Position numbers and translations under genes: made by a program | Shown here: one piece after another, positions 39,043-46,825 of the stretch | How the letters are laid out: each line of letters opens with the position of its first letter | How positions within the stretch are numbered: the first letter of the stretch is position 1 | The notes under the pieces: model-generated | Told to the model about the DNA's origin: nothing | The model's database searches: none | The model's input: the letters and a program-made list of their open reading frames with translations, nothing else | Source of the DNA: a virus | Length of the DNA: 64,000 bases | IMG/VR virus record: IMGVR_UViG_3300032157_000001 | Location: 186,001-250,000 of that record | Strand: one strand, 5' to 3'

Positions 39043-39242
39043 GGGAAGGTGATTGGAATTGGTTAGACATAGGGGCTTCATCGCCTCTGGTGCTTATGAA
39101 AGGTACTGTTGTGGGTGGCAAGCCCCACTGTCGTCTAAGGAGGGTGTTCAAAGCATGCTCGGACGATAACCCATTGAACGCCTAGGAAGCGGGGTAGGTC
39201 ACTGAGTATTTTGAGATGTGGGTTCGAATCCCGCTCTTCCCA
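39043..39242 (+). tRNA. 200-nt tRNA-like element with giant insertion
   Basis: Acceptor GGGAAGG (39043-39049) pairs with TCTTCCC (39235-39241). The T-arm is GTGGG-TTCGAAT-CCCGC, and the D-arm (TGATTGGAATTGGTTAGACAT) resembles class II tRNA-Leu types. A candidate anticodon stem AGGGG/CCTCT closes CTTCATCG, which contains TCA. About 115 nt follow before the T-arm, with internal hairpins (GTGGG/CCCAC; GTGTTCAA/TTGAACGC). The start codon of the next gene begins two bases after the discriminator. Not a group I intron by any core motif I can see. Confidence 0.5.
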
Positions 39243-39243
39243 C

Positions 39244-39546
39244 ATGAGTCGTTCAACACACATACTTAAGGGAAAATATTTTCCCGCTAAGACCAGAAAG
39301 AAATACAAAGATCGAAAACATTTTGGTTTTACATCTGGTACACACTCTCATTTTGAGATTACACTCAATCCTGAGCTTGCAGAGAGGAACCAATACTTAA
39401 CCGATGTGGCGTTGTTTGCTGGAAAGTCCGTGGAGAGAGAATCAACGACAAAAACATATCCTGTCAAGGGTGTCGATTTTATAAAGTATGGATATGGTAA
39501 AGGCACAAAGAAGAAAGTAAAGAACTACAAAAAAGAAATTGATTGA
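39244..39546 (+). CDS. Small basic hypothetical protein
   Basis: 100 residues from the ATG at 39244, directly after the tRNA-like element. Strongly basic (GKYFPAKTRKKYKDRKHFGF; KGTKKKVKNYKKEID), probably nucleic-acid binding. No family recognised. Confidence 0.65.
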   Translation: MSRSTHILKGKYFPAKTRKKYKDRKHFGFTSGTHSHFEITLNPELAERNQYLTDVALFAGKSVERESTTKTYPVKGVDFIKYGYGKGTKKKVKNYKKEID

Positions 39547-39547
39547 T

Positions 39548-39823
39548 ATGGGTACTATATTCATGACGGCCTCATCTTTGAGAGCAATACTTTGTTACAT
39601 CGATCCGGTCAACACACCAATAATTGCATATGATAATGATAAATATGCATTACCACTGATTTATAAAATCAAAACCGCTGTTGGTGATAGAGACGGTAGT
39701 CAATCCGTAACCATAACATTCTCAGATGACGAGAAGGAATTGGCTCGTCAATTCAATGGAGTTGTTGGAGAGATCAAGAAAATTTTTGAACAGATAGAAT
39801 TCGTTACACGTAACAAATATTAA
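39548..39823 (+). CDS. Hypothetical protein
   Basis: 91 residues from the ATG one base after the previous stop. Strand-rich N-terminus and helical C-terminus (ELARQFNGVVGEIKKIFEQI). No family. Confidence 0.6.
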   Translation: MGTIFMTASSLRAILCYIDPVNTPIIAYDNDKYALPLIYKIKTAVGDRDGSQSVTITFSDDEKELARQFNGVVGEIKKIFEQIEFVTRNKY

Positions 39824-39943
39824 AAGAACCACGCCCGATGCGGTATCTTTCGGAGTCAACGATTGTGGTAGAAGGCCACCAGTACTGTGTCTGCAGCAGA
39901 GTCAGTAGGACGGAAATAGTCGGCGACTTTAACTAACAAAATT
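39824..39943 (+). other. 120-nt intergenic region, possibly structured
   Basis: GC-richer than its surroundings, with short complementary segments (GGTAGAAGGCCACC; CCACGCCCG). It holds a CCAGTACTG site at 39879-39887. It may be a leader or small RNA for the following gene. No promoter match. Confidence 0.35.
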
Positions 39944-40396
39944 ATGAACGCAGAACAACAAAAATCCATTCAGAATCAAGTCAGCGATTACTTCAAAGAT
40001 GTTCCCAATGAAGAATTCAGTAAGATTGCTGAGTCATTTGTATATTTCAAACCAAACAAAAACGTTGGTGAAATCGTTGATAAATTTCTTGTGGATAACA
40101 ACATAAGGATGGCTTATATCAATGTGTTGTCGGATGTTAAAGACCCCGGCAAGTATTTGAAGATGGCAAGCATGAGCGAGAATGACATTATCGATGCTGT
40201 TAGGAATGGTTTTCTCAATGAAATATTTCATCGTTTTCAATCAATAGTTGGGAAACCGAACGAAACAAAGAAACTGAAAAAGGAAATCGAAAACGTTCAT
40301 GAAATGGTGGATAAGCTTATGGATGCTGGTAGTAATGACAGGTATCACGAAGCTCTTGAAGAGTTAAGAGATTATTACTTTACTTGGAAGAAATGA
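39944..40396 (+). CDS. Helical hypothetical protein
   Basis: 150 residues, almost entirely helical; charged C-terminal half (KKLKKEIENVHEMVDKLMDA). ATGA-coupled to the kinase-like gene. No known domain. Confidence 0.65.
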   Translation: MNAEQQKSIQNQVSDYFKDVPNEEFSKIAESFVYFKPNKNVGEIVDKFLVDNNIRMAYINVLSDVKDPGKYLKMASMSENDIIDAVRNGFLNEIFHRFQSIVGKPNETKKLKKEIENVHEMVDKLMDAGSNDRYHEALEELRDYYFTWKK

Positions 40397-40815
40397 AAAT
40401 TGAACAAATCTTACAACAAGACGACAGCGTCCGTGACATAGAGAGTCTTGCTATCATTCATAAGGGTGAGGTGTATACTTTTTTCGATAAGGGTAACACC
40501 CGGAACGTCTTTGTCAACGATTCAAAAACAAAGGTCATCAAACTACTGATCAACAAAAGAGATAAAGACTTCAACCTTGAAGAGATTGAAATCTATAAGG
40601 ATGCTAGTGATTCTGTTAAGGAGCAGATGGCTTACACTTCTTCCGACTATGACGGTTATGTTGTCGAGCAGGAGTTTTGTTTGCCCGTCAAGTATGTTAA
40701 GCGGGAGATGACAATTGCTCAAATATTGTTTGCATCTTCATGTCGTAATGAAGTTGGATGGACTAAGGACGGCAGACTTGTTTGTTTTGATTTGGACGAA
40801 TTCAAAAAATATTGA
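40393..40815 (+). CDS. Minimal kinase-like fold protein (tentative)
   Basis: 140 residues. GNTRNVFVNDSKTKVIKLLI (about 35-54) looks like a glycine-loop strand pair with the VIK lysine, followed by an E-containing helix. The late GWTKDGRLVCFDLDEF resembles the catalytic-loop/DFG end of a reduced kinase fold seen in phage proteins. No HRD is present, so it may be catalytically inactive. Confidence 0.45.
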   Translation: MKIEQILQQDDSVRDIESLAIIHKGEVYTFFDKGNTRNVFVNDSKTKVIKLLINKRDKDFNLEEIEIYKDASDSVKEQMAYTSSDYDGYVVEQEFCLPVKYVKREMTIAQILFASSCRNEVGWTKDGRLVCFDLDEFKKY

Positions 40816-40816
40816 T

Positions 40817-41071
40817 ATGATAGTCGAATGTATCGATGACCAATTTTATGTTGGTGTTAGACGCAGAGTGAAGGCGAGGGGTAGAACTCCAATTAAGGGG
40901 CAACTATATGAAGTTGTTGATGTTGTTAAACAATTTGTAGAGGGAGAGATGCGCACGTTTTATATTCTTCACGAATTCAGACCAACACAATTTTGGCAGG
41001 AAAGCTTCTTCCGGGAAGTGGATGTCAACATAGAAGAGATCAAAGAAGTGTTAGAACTTGAAGCAGTATGA
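40817..41071 (+). CDS. Small beta-barrel-like protein
   Basis: 84 residues from the ATG one base after the previous stop. The strand pattern KGQLYEVVDVVKQFVEGEMR with FYILHEF resembles small SH3-like phage proteins. ATGA-coupled downstream. Confidence 0.6.
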   Translation: MIVECIDDQFYVGVRRRVKARGRTPIKGQLYEVVDVVKQFVEGEMRTFYILHEFRPTQFWQESFFREVDVNIEEIKEVLELEAV

Positions 41072-41280
41072 AAAGTCTTGAAGAACTTGAATCGGAAATT
41101 GCAACTCTTAGGGAATTAAAGAATGGGTATCGTGAGGATTACCTTAAAATGAAGGACGATTTGGATACTGTTACTAGGGAGCGTGAGGGTCTTAAAACTC
41201 AGCTAACCCTACTTATAACGGCAATGAGGACGCAAATTGACGAAGCTGAGAGGCTTTTGCATGTACTGGCCGCAGAATAA
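41068..41280 (+). CDS. Small coiled-coil protein
   Basis: 70 residues forming one long charged helix (LEELESEIATLRELKNGYRE...). Heptad pattern of Leu/Ile is clear. Ends before a terminator. Confidence 0.65.
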   Translation: MKSLEELESEIATLRELKNGYREDYLKMKDDLDTVTREREGLKTQLTLLITAMRTQIDEAERLLHVLAAE

Positions 41281-41326
41281 AGAAATGGCCAACTATTGGC
41301 AGAATTAAAGAATATTGTGTAAATTT

Positions 41327-41351
41327 AACCCTTGGAGACGAGGGTTTTTTT
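41327..41351 (+). terminator. Intrinsic terminator with adjacent start codon
   Basis: AACCCT (41327-41332) pairs with AGGGTT (41341-41346) around 8 nt, followed by a T run. The next ATG begins at 41352, directly after the Ts. Confidence 0.75.
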
Positions 41352-41573
41352 ATGATAGTAATTCTCATAGTTTTCACTCTTTTTGTTTTTGGTGTGGTGA
41401 CGTATATTATACGTCTTAATCTTGATCCTCATTTGAAATATGAAGAACAAATGAAAAGATCGATTATAGAGGAACAAAAAAAGATGTGGGATCGTATTTT
41501 CTTTTTGGATAGAGAAATTAAAATTGAGGACAAGAAATATCTTGATGAGGTAGAAAAATATAAGAAAGAATGA
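41352..41573 (+). CDS. Single-span membrane protein with coiled coil
   Basis: 73 residues: N-terminal span (MIVILIVFTLFVFGVVTYII) then a charged helix with KYEEQMKRSIIEEQKKMW. Spanin-like size and layout, but there is no outer-membrane partner here. ATGA-coupled to the next gene. Confidence 0.65.
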   Translation: MIVILIVFTLFVFGVVTYIIRLNLDPHLKYEEQMKRSIIEEQKKMWDRIFFLDREIKIEDKKYLDEVEKYKKE

Positions 41574-42814
41574 AAAAGATACATATATACGGCGGAGGAA
41601 CATTTACATATGTTCGAACACATTTGGCATTAGCAATGCCAGCGTTTGGTGGAACTGCAAGAAGACTTGCAGAGATCATCCAAATTGATGAAAGATTTAA
41701 GAATATGAGTGTTGAGACTCATCTCACAAAAATGGCTGATTCAAATTCAGACATCGTCACAAATGATGATGTATTTGAACACGTCAAATTAAGACGGGAC
41801 GACCCCGAAACAAAGATCATCATCTTCAACGTTGGTATGTGTGATTATCAAGGAACGATTTTACCAAAGGACGATAATGAACACGTATCATCCGGTAAGT
41901 ATGCAGAGAGATTGAAGAGTATGGATGGGCCACAGAGGATGTTGTTAGTTCCAGAGCAAAAAATTATCAAGTACATACGCAATAAACGTAAAGACATTTT
42001 CTTAATTGCATTCAAAACAACTTCGGGTGCTGAAGAAAAGCAACAATATCTTGCTGGTCTAAAGTTGCTGAAGGAGAACTCCTGCAATCTTGTGTTCGCG
42101 AATGACGTGGTGACCAGAATGAATATGATTATAACACCAGAAGAAGCAACATATCATATCGGCGATAATCGAGATGATGTGTTGAAGCAATTGGTTGATA
42201 TGATCTGGCATCGTTCACAACTAACATTTACCAGATCAACTGTTGTTGATGGTCAGCCAGTACTGTGGGATAGTCCATTGGTCTATCCGGCATTAAGAAC
42301 GGTGGTCAACTATTGCATTGATCAGAACGCATACAAGCCATTCAATGGTGCTACTGTTGGACACTTTGCTTGTAAGATTGGTGAGCGTGAATTCCTTACC
42401 TCTATACGCAAGAGTAACTTCAATGAATTGAAGACAAAAGGATTGGTGCGTGTTACTACTGATGGTGATGATAGTGTGATTGCATACGGCGCAAAGCCAT
42501 CTGTTGGTGGTCAGTCACAACGTATTGTATTCACAGAGCATCCAGAGTATGATTGTATTGTGCATTTTCATTGTCCTAAACTTGAAACATCATTAGTGCC
42601 TGTCATTTCACAGCGGGAGTATGAGTGTGGCTCTCACCAATGTGGACAGAACACTTCAAGAGGACTAACGAAGTTTGGAAACTTGTCGGCTATCATGCTT
42701 GACAATCATGGGCCTAACATCGTATTCAACCATAACATCAACCCACAAGAAGTTATTGACTTCATCGTTAATAACTTTGATCTGCAAGGTAAAACGGGAG
42801 GACTTGTATCATGA
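41570..42814 (+). CDS. CoaB-like (DFP) domain fused to class II aldolase/adducin-like domain
   Basis: 414 residues. The N-terminus (IHIYGGGTFTYVRTHLALA, then GGTARRLAEII and KIIIFNVGMCDYQG) has the Rossmann-like pattern of phosphopantothenoylcysteine synthetase-type proteins, in which VRTHLALA parallels the cofactor loop. From about residue 225 a class II aldolase/adducin fold follows, with ACKIGEREFLTSIRKSNF and the metal-type IVHFHCPKL. The pairing of these folds is unusual and implies a small-molecule reaction, perhaps nucleotide or cofactor related. A CCAGTACTG site lies at 42257. Confidence 0.7.
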   Translation: MKKIHIYGGGTFTYVRTHLALAMPAFGGTARRLAEIIQIDERFKNMSVETHLTKMADSNSDIVTNDDVFEHVKLRRDDPETKIIIFNVGMCDYQGTILPKDDNEHVSSGKYAERLKSMDGPQRMLLVPEQKIIKYIRNKRKDIFLIAFKTTSGAEEKQQYLAGLKLLKENSCNLVFANDVVTRMNMIITPEEATYHIGDNRDDVLKQLVDMIWHRSQLTFTRSTVVDGQPVLWDSPLVYPALRTVVNYCIDQNAYKPFNGATVGHFACKIGEREFLTSIRKSNFNELKTKGLVRVTTDGDDSVIAYGAKPSVGGQSQRIVFTEHPEYDCIVHFHCPKLETSLVPVISQREYECGSHQCGQNTSRGLTKFGNLSAIMLDNHGPNIVFNHNINPQEVIDFIVNNFDLQGKTGGLVS

Positions 42815-42987
42815 GTAAGAAAAGTAAAGAACCCAATTATGACTTATACGATTCCTTCGCTGAAGATCGTAAGGAATTTGCTAAGGCAGCAAAGAAGCTC
42901 ATAAAGAAACTTAAGAAGTCTAAAAAGGCTGCGATAAAGTTTTTGAAGGATATTGGTGTGAGACCAGACGGAACAATGAAACGATGA
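42811..42987 (+). CDS. 58-residue Lys-rich protein
   Basis: A short ORF (MSKKSKEPNYDLYDSFAED...) with ATGA junctions at both ends. The centre is a Lys/Ala helix (KAAKKLIKKLKKSKKAA), so nucleic-acid contact is plausible. Confidence 0.6.
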   Translation: MSKKSKEPNYDLYDSFAEDRKEFAKAAKKLIKKLKKSKKAAIKFLKDIGVRPDGTMKR

Positions 42988-43385
42988 CAAGTATCACAAA
43001 AACATTAGTTGACCGCATTATTACGAAGTGTTTATCTGACGACCTTTTGTCGCCAATGTATCTTAATTTAAGAACTAAACATGATCACATTAGTTTTGGC
43101 CATTGCTATGTAGCTACTGAAGCGGCTTATCATATATACGGTAAGTTTCACGGATATAAGCCATACGTGATGAGAGTTGAACGAGGGAAGTATACGCATT
43201 GGTTTCTAAAGGATTCAAATAATAACATCATTGATCCGACTATAGGTCAGTACAAGGGCAAGACTCCAAAGTATGCTAAAGCAAAGTGTACGGGGTTCTT
43301 GACTAAACAACCGAGTAAGAGAGCACAAATAATAATTGATAGGTATGAATGTTCGAGGAAGACACACATCGATAAGATTGGTTGA
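42984..43385 (+). CDS. Cys/His/Asp papain-like phage protein
   Basis: 133 residues. GHCYVATEAAYHIYG (39-53), THWFLKD (about 70-76) and NIIDPTIGQ (about 80-88) give a Cys-His-Asp order typical of papain/transglutaminase-like amidases; this compact form recurs in phage genomes without known function. Basic C-terminus. Confidence 0.6.
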   Translation: MTSITKTLVDRIITKCLSDDLLSPMYLNLRTKHDHISFGHCYVATEAAYHIYGKFHGYKPYVMRVERGKYTHWFLKDSNNNIIDPTIGQYKGKTPKYAKAKCTGFLTKQPSKRAQIIIDRYECSRKTHIDKIG

Positions 43386-43575
43386 TCCTAGGGTGTTGGA
43401 TTTTCGTCACAAGAGGGCGATATTCAAATACAAGTATTTAATTAATAAGGCCTCTTATTTTACGATCACTGCTAAATCCGTGGTGTCAGCAGAGAAAGCA
43501 GCATTGCGAAGAGCAAAACGAGCGAAGGATAATTTGGGCACTGTGAAATTACTAACGATAACCAAAATTTTATGA
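43345..43575 (+). CDS. Small basic protein
   Basis: 76 residues from the ATG at 43345, overlapping the preceding gene by 41 nt. Basic helix-rich C-terminus (AEKAALRRAKRAKDNLG). ATGA-coupled downstream. No family. Confidence 0.55.
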   Translation: MNVRGRHTSIRLVDPRVLDFRHKRAIFKYKYLINKASYFTITAKSVVSAEKAALRRAKRAKDNLGTVKLLTITKIL

Positions 43576-43769
43576 ATCAAGAGAATAAGAATTATATATA
43601 TGACAAAATGAAATCATTGGCCAATGATGATAAAGTTCCCATCAGACGTGGCTGCAATGTAGAGGGTGGGTGCTTCTGTAGCGGGAAGTGTCAGGAAATT
43701 GTCGGATGGCGAGATAAAACTCTCCAAGAAAAATACCCAACAAGAATTAACTTGAATGGAACCAACTAG
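43572..43769 (+). CDS. Small Cys-cluster protein
   Basis: 65 residues with RRGCNVEGGCFCSGKCQEI (25-43): C-x6-C-x-C-x3-C, a likely metal knot. Overlaps the following gene, which also carries a Cys cluster. Ends with TAG. Confidence 0.6.
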   Translation: MNQENKNYIYDKMKSLANDDKVPIRRGCNVEGGCFCSGKCQEIVGWRDKTLQEKYPTRINLNGTN

Positions 43770-43965
43770 CTTTGAAGAGGAAAGAATTAGGGAGATGCTT
43801 AATTCGGAAATAGAGTACGAAAAAAGAATTTATGGTGGTATTCTTGGTGAAGACAATATCTGTCCTGTGAATAATGAATTGTGCGATGATGAGTGTTGTG
43901 TTCCGGGAGGTACTTGCAATTTGTGGGGATGGGAATTAAATGGAATAGAACCAGATCACCAGTAG
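43756..43965 (+). CDS. Small Cys-cluster protein
   Basis: 69 residues; a charged N-terminal helix, then ICPVNNELCDDECCVPGGTC near the C-terminus (five Cys). Pairs with the preceding Cys-cluster protein. Function unknown. Confidence 0.6.
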   Translation: MEPTSFEEERIREMLNSEIEYEKRIYGGILGEDNICPVNNELCDDECCVPGGTCNLWGWELNGIEPDHQ

Positions 43966-44001
43966 ACTAAATATTTATGATCATGTTTAATAAGTAAGAT
44001 T

Positions 44002-44190
44002 TTGAGAAGCAGGGCACAAAAAACTTTTGGATTGTGGTTCAAATTCTCCATACTGGTTTATATCATTGTGGGATTTACATTTTTTCCATCTGATCACACC
44101 ATATACAACTCTGCTGCTACTTTTGCGGGTATGGTTTGTGTGGTAACACTTCTAAACCTATTCAAACCCAATGGGAAACGTAACCAGTGA
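44002..44190 (+). CDS. Two-span membrane protein, TTG start
   Basis: 62 residues from TTG 44002. Two hydrophobic segments (FKFSILVYIIVGFTFF; SAATFAGMVCVVTLLNLF) and a basic tail. No ATG is available in a better position, so the start is uncertain. Overlaps the next gene by 20 nt. Confidence 0.5.
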   Translation: MRSRAQKTFGLWFKFSILVYIIVGFTFFPSDHTIYNSAATFAGMVCVVTLLNLFKPNGKRNQ

Positions 44191-44464
44191 GTACTACCCA
44201 ACAGGAGACATTGACCATGATATTGTTGGGGAATTTTTTAAGTCTGTCTATGAGGCAATGAATAAACCCGACCACTGCTTGGTCGAAGTTAAAGACTTCA
44301 GAAATTCAGACACCAGATTGTCGATACTTTGGTACAACAACAAAGCAAAAGCATTTGTAATTGAATCAAGAACAGAATTCAACAACATCAACATTATTAA
44401 GGGAGAAATTGATGATCAAGGAACGGAAGATATGGCCACGATACCACGTAATCATGAGAATTAA
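44171..44464 (+). CDS. Small hypothetical protein
   Basis: 97 residues, mixed fold (GEFFKSVYEAMNKPDHCLVE; FRNSDTRLSILWYNNK). Leads into the first member of the small-protein family. No family. Confidence 0.6.
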   Translation: MGNVTSEYYPTGDIDHDIVGEFFKSVYEAMNKPDHCLVEVKDFRNSDTRLSILWYNNKAKAFVIESRTEFNNINIIKGEIDDQGTEDMATIPRNHEN

Positions 44465-44624
44465 AATGGTTCTTGGTGCATATCATTACGATATATGGGA
44501 CGATATTGAGGCTAAATTTCTTGACGATCCAAACATGAGTACTCGATTTCTCGATGTGAAGACAACAGTACTCAATGAAGAGTACTACAGCTACATGCGT
44601 TCACTACACGACTATATAGAGTAA
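44454..44624 (+). CDS. Short WD/YxxxVxxYL family protein
   Basis: 56 residues from the ATG at 44454. It carries YDIWDDIEAKFLDD (WD centre) and the C-terminal VLNEEYYSYMRSLHDYIE. It is the leftmost full member of the small-paralogue family and one of the shortest. Confidence 0.65.
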   Translation: MRIKMVLGAYHYDIWDDIEAKFLDDPNMSTRFLDVKTTVLNEEYYSYMRSLHDYIE

Positions 44625-44626
44625 TC

Positions 44627-45139
44627 ATGACACTTTCACAATATAAGAAGGCCGTTGAACTTCACAAGAAAATGGTCAGAGACTTTAAGAAGGAACAGAA
44701 GAGATGGGAAGCTCTTAGAGTTGGAGATATTGTGTTTGAGCATGGATCATGGGATGACCTTTTCAAAATGGTTATTGAAGAAATTAATGTCAATGAGAGA
44801 TATGCTATTTGTACTGATCATTCTCAAGATAAGATTAAAGTTAAGGTAAGTGGATTCTCCACAATCGGAGAATTAAAAGAGGCTGGTGAAAGAATTGATT
44901 GGATTCGAATACTTCATGATGATAACGACATCATGTTGCCGAACATGTTCTATGTTAAAAAGAAGTACAAGGATAAATTTTTAAAAACTGTTAATGCAGA
45001 CACAGACTACTCTGCCATTGGTGCGTGGGATAATTATCCAAAATATCTTAATGGGATCAACGGCAGACGGTGCGATTATTCTAAAGAATTATTATTTGAG
45101 GATGATGTTGTTTATTGTGTTCTGGTGATGGATTGTTAA
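44627..45139 (+). CDS. Hypothetical protein
   Basis: 170 residues. N-terminal Lys-rich helix (YKKAVELHKKMVRDFKKEQK), then a possible SH3-like barrel (LRVGDIVFEHGSW), then a mixed C-terminus with NADTDYSAIGAWDNYP. No known domain. Last gene before the next promoter. Confidence 0.65.
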   Translation: MTLSQYKKAVELHKKMVRDFKKEQKRWEALRVGDIVFEHGSWDDLFKMVIEEINVNERYAICTDHSQDKIKVKVSGFSTIGELKEAGERIDWIRILHDDNDIMLPNMFYVKKKYKDKFLKTVNADTDYSAIGAWDNYPKYLNGINGRRCDYSKELLFEDDVVYCVLVMDC

Positions 45140-45155
45140 ACATTTTTAGCTAAAT

Positions 45156-45165
45156 TTACGTATAA
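45156..45165 (+). promoter_or_regulatory. Phage-type promoter (perfect TTACGTATAA)
   Basis: Ends 6 nt before the ATG at 45172; heads the operon to 49.8 kb. Confidence 0.75.
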
Positions 45166-45171
45166 CCAGCT

Positions 45172-45465
45172 ATGGAAAAGACTGACAAAAATCTTGAGTT
45201 ATTGATAGCATTATCAATCATGCTGCACCCACATTTGGGGGCTGATAATTACACAGCCAAATTAATCACAGCACTGTACACGGACAAATCAAAACTATCC
45301 AATCGAGACTATTTTGATCTTGGAAAATATTACGACCGGATGGTTGTAGTAATTCAAACTGAAATCACAGATCAGAATATTAAGTGGGAATATTTGAAAG
45401 CCGTAATGGCTATGAAACAAAAATGTTACGGGCCATATTGTTTAAGTGGCGTATCGTTGACCTAG
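45172..45465 (+). CDS. Helical hypothetical protein
   Basis: 97 residues, first gene behind the promoter. Helical with HPHLGADNYTAKLITALY in the first half. No family. One base separates it from the DUF262 gene. Confidence 0.65.
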   Translation: MEKTDKNLELLIALSIMLHPHLGADNYTAKLITALYTDKSKLSNRDYFDLGKYYDRMVVVIQTEITDQNIKWEYLKAVMAMKQKCYGPYCLSGVSLT

Positions 45466-45466
45466 C

Positions 45467-45997
45467 ATGAAAGAACTTAAACTTAGAAACATTAAAACAA
45501 CGCTCCCATTCACGCTGAATAAGGGGCTTTCTGTTTTTAACATACATCAGTTACTTGCATATAGGGACTACGAATTGGATTTCGATGTCTTCCTCCCCTC
45601 AAAGAAGATGAACTTGCAGAGACCATTTGTGTGGACTCTCGAACAGAAACAAGAATTGATTATTTCATTACTTAAGGGTATTGAAATCTCTACTATGGCC
45701 ATGATAAGCTATGATCATAAGATCATGCGGATAATTGATGGTAAGCAAAGATTATCAACTTGGTTGTCATTTGCCAAAAATGAATTCCCGATAGTTTGGA
45801 ATGGAGAGACCTACATGTATGAAAATTTTGATGGCGATGCAAAGTATGTCATCAACCATACTTATATCAAAGCTGATGTGGCATATGAATACCCGGACAG
45901 AATGATTTCCGATGAATGGAAAATCAAATGGTTTGAGTTGATCAACTTTGCTGGTACTAAACAAGACGCTGACCACTTAGAATTATTGAAAAGATGA
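45467..45997 (+). CDS. DUF262-domain protein (GmrSD N-terminal-like)
   Basis: 176 residues: MNLQRPFVWTLEQKQELIISL (48-68), then IIDGKQRLSTWLSF (89-102). This is the DUF262 pattern, a ParB-like fold that is the NTPase/nucleotide-binding part of GmrSD type IV restriction enzymes and BREX/Dnd-related proteins. Here it stands alone, without the DUF1524 HNH half, and uses DGKQR in place of the commoner DGQQR. It might interfere with such a host enzyme. A Lar-type gene follows two genes later. Confidence 0.82.
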   Translation: MKELKLRNIKTTLPFTLNKGLSVFNIHQLLAYRDYELDFDVFLPSKKMNLQRPFVWTLEQKQELIISLLKGIEISTMAMISYDHKIMRIIDGKQRLSTWLSFAKNEFPIVWNGETYMYENFDGDAKYVINHTYIKADVAYEYPDRMISDEWKIKWFELINFAGTKQDADHLELLKR

Positions 45998-46212
45998 AAA
46001 TAATCAACACATTTATTGGTTTGTATTTTAGAGATAGTTATGGTGAGATACAAACAAACATAAATAGAGGGGTGCCGATTTATGTGAAGATACACGTACT
46101 TGAGGATGGAACTTTCATGAAGGAGTCCTACGTGAATGAACGCACTACTCTTGAACCAATCTCAAGAGCAACCGCAGAGAACTATTTTTCAAACATGAAA
46201 TCAACATCGTGA
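45994..46212 (+). CDS. Small beta-rich protein
   Basis: 72 residues, ATGA-coupled to both the DUF262 gene and the Lar-type gene (GTG start). Strand-rich (FIGLYFRDSYGEIQ; VPIYVKIHVLEDG). No family. Confidence 0.6.
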   Translation: MKIINTFIGLYFRDSYGEIQTNINRGVPIYVKIHVLEDGTFMKESYVNERTTLEPISRATAENYFSNMKSTS

Positions 46213-46514
46213 ATTTATTGCCTTGTCCCTTTTGTGGTGGTGTCGATATTGAATTCCTGACTTTTGATTACCAAGAATCGAAAAATCGTGCAATGAGTGA
46301 TCGTGAATCTGGTGGTATGGTTTGTGGTGATTGTGGGGCCGTTGGGGGTACAATGAATATTCAAATTGACTATAAGGATGGTGTGATTATAACTGACTAT
46401 AAAGCCATCGAAGAGATTTCAAGAGGGAGATGGAACAGACGATCATATAGTCATACCGAAGGGTTGATAGAAATTCAAAAATACGATAAAGAACTTAAAG
46501 ACTACATAAAATGA
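46209..46514 (+). CDS. Lar-family zinc protein with the shared C-terminal tail
   Basis: 101 residues from GTG 46209 (GTGA junction). LLPCPFCGG (3-11), then MVCGDCGAVGG, then a W-N-R-R end is the Lar restriction-alleviation pattern. Family members such as Rac Lar modulate host restriction-modification. Unlike standard Lar it continues into SHTEGLIEIQKYDKELKDYIK, the tail shared by the small-paralogue family. It shares the operon with DUF262. Confidence 0.8.
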   Translation: MNLLPCPFCGGVDIEFLTFDYQESKNRAMSDRESGGMVCGDCGAVGGTMNIQIDYKDGVIITDYKAIEEISRGRWNRRSYSHTEGLIEIQKYDKELKDYIK

Positions 46515-46825
46515 AATGGTTCAAGCGTACTATTGTTGGTAGCCAACACCACGAATACAGAAGTGAGGACTCGCGCATATACTATTTTGACATAGAGAAA
46601 CATCCATCAGGATGGATCAGGTTATACGACCTCCGGGAGAATCCGGCTAAGTACTATCTCTTTAATACCCTTGGTGAAGCAAAGAAGATTGCCATTGCAT
46701 CGATAAAGGACAAGACAGTACTAGAACCATACCTTGATCACAAGTGGTATAAAGATTCGTTTGCTTGTGTAGAAGTCATAAGACAGGCCGAGGAACTAAT
46801 TGCCAAGCTTAAAAACCAATCATGA
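46511..46825 (+). CDS. Hypothetical protein
   Basis: 104 residues, ATGA-coupled on both sides. Basic start (MKWFKRTIVGSQ), strands then a C-terminal helix ending IRQAEELIAKLKNQS. No family. Confidence 0.6.
   Translation: MKWFKRTIVGSQHHEYRSEDSRIYYFDIEKHPSGWIRLYDLRENPAKYYLFNTLGEAKKIAIASIKDKTVLEPYLDHKWYKDSFACVEVIRQAEELIAKLKNQS

Noticed and set aside
39043-39242. Group I intron in the 200-nt tRNA-like element
   Set aside because: The insertion is only about 115 nt and I see none of the P3-P7 core segments that even the smallest group I introns keep.
39043-39242. tmRNA
   Set aside because: There is no GGGG-type 5' end with the usual downstream pattern, no Ala-type G-U pair in the acceptor, and no resume ORF ending in ALAA-like codons.
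41403-41418. TTATACGTCT match to the phage promoter
   Set aside because: It lies inside a well-supported coding region with no gene start at a suitable distance on either strand.
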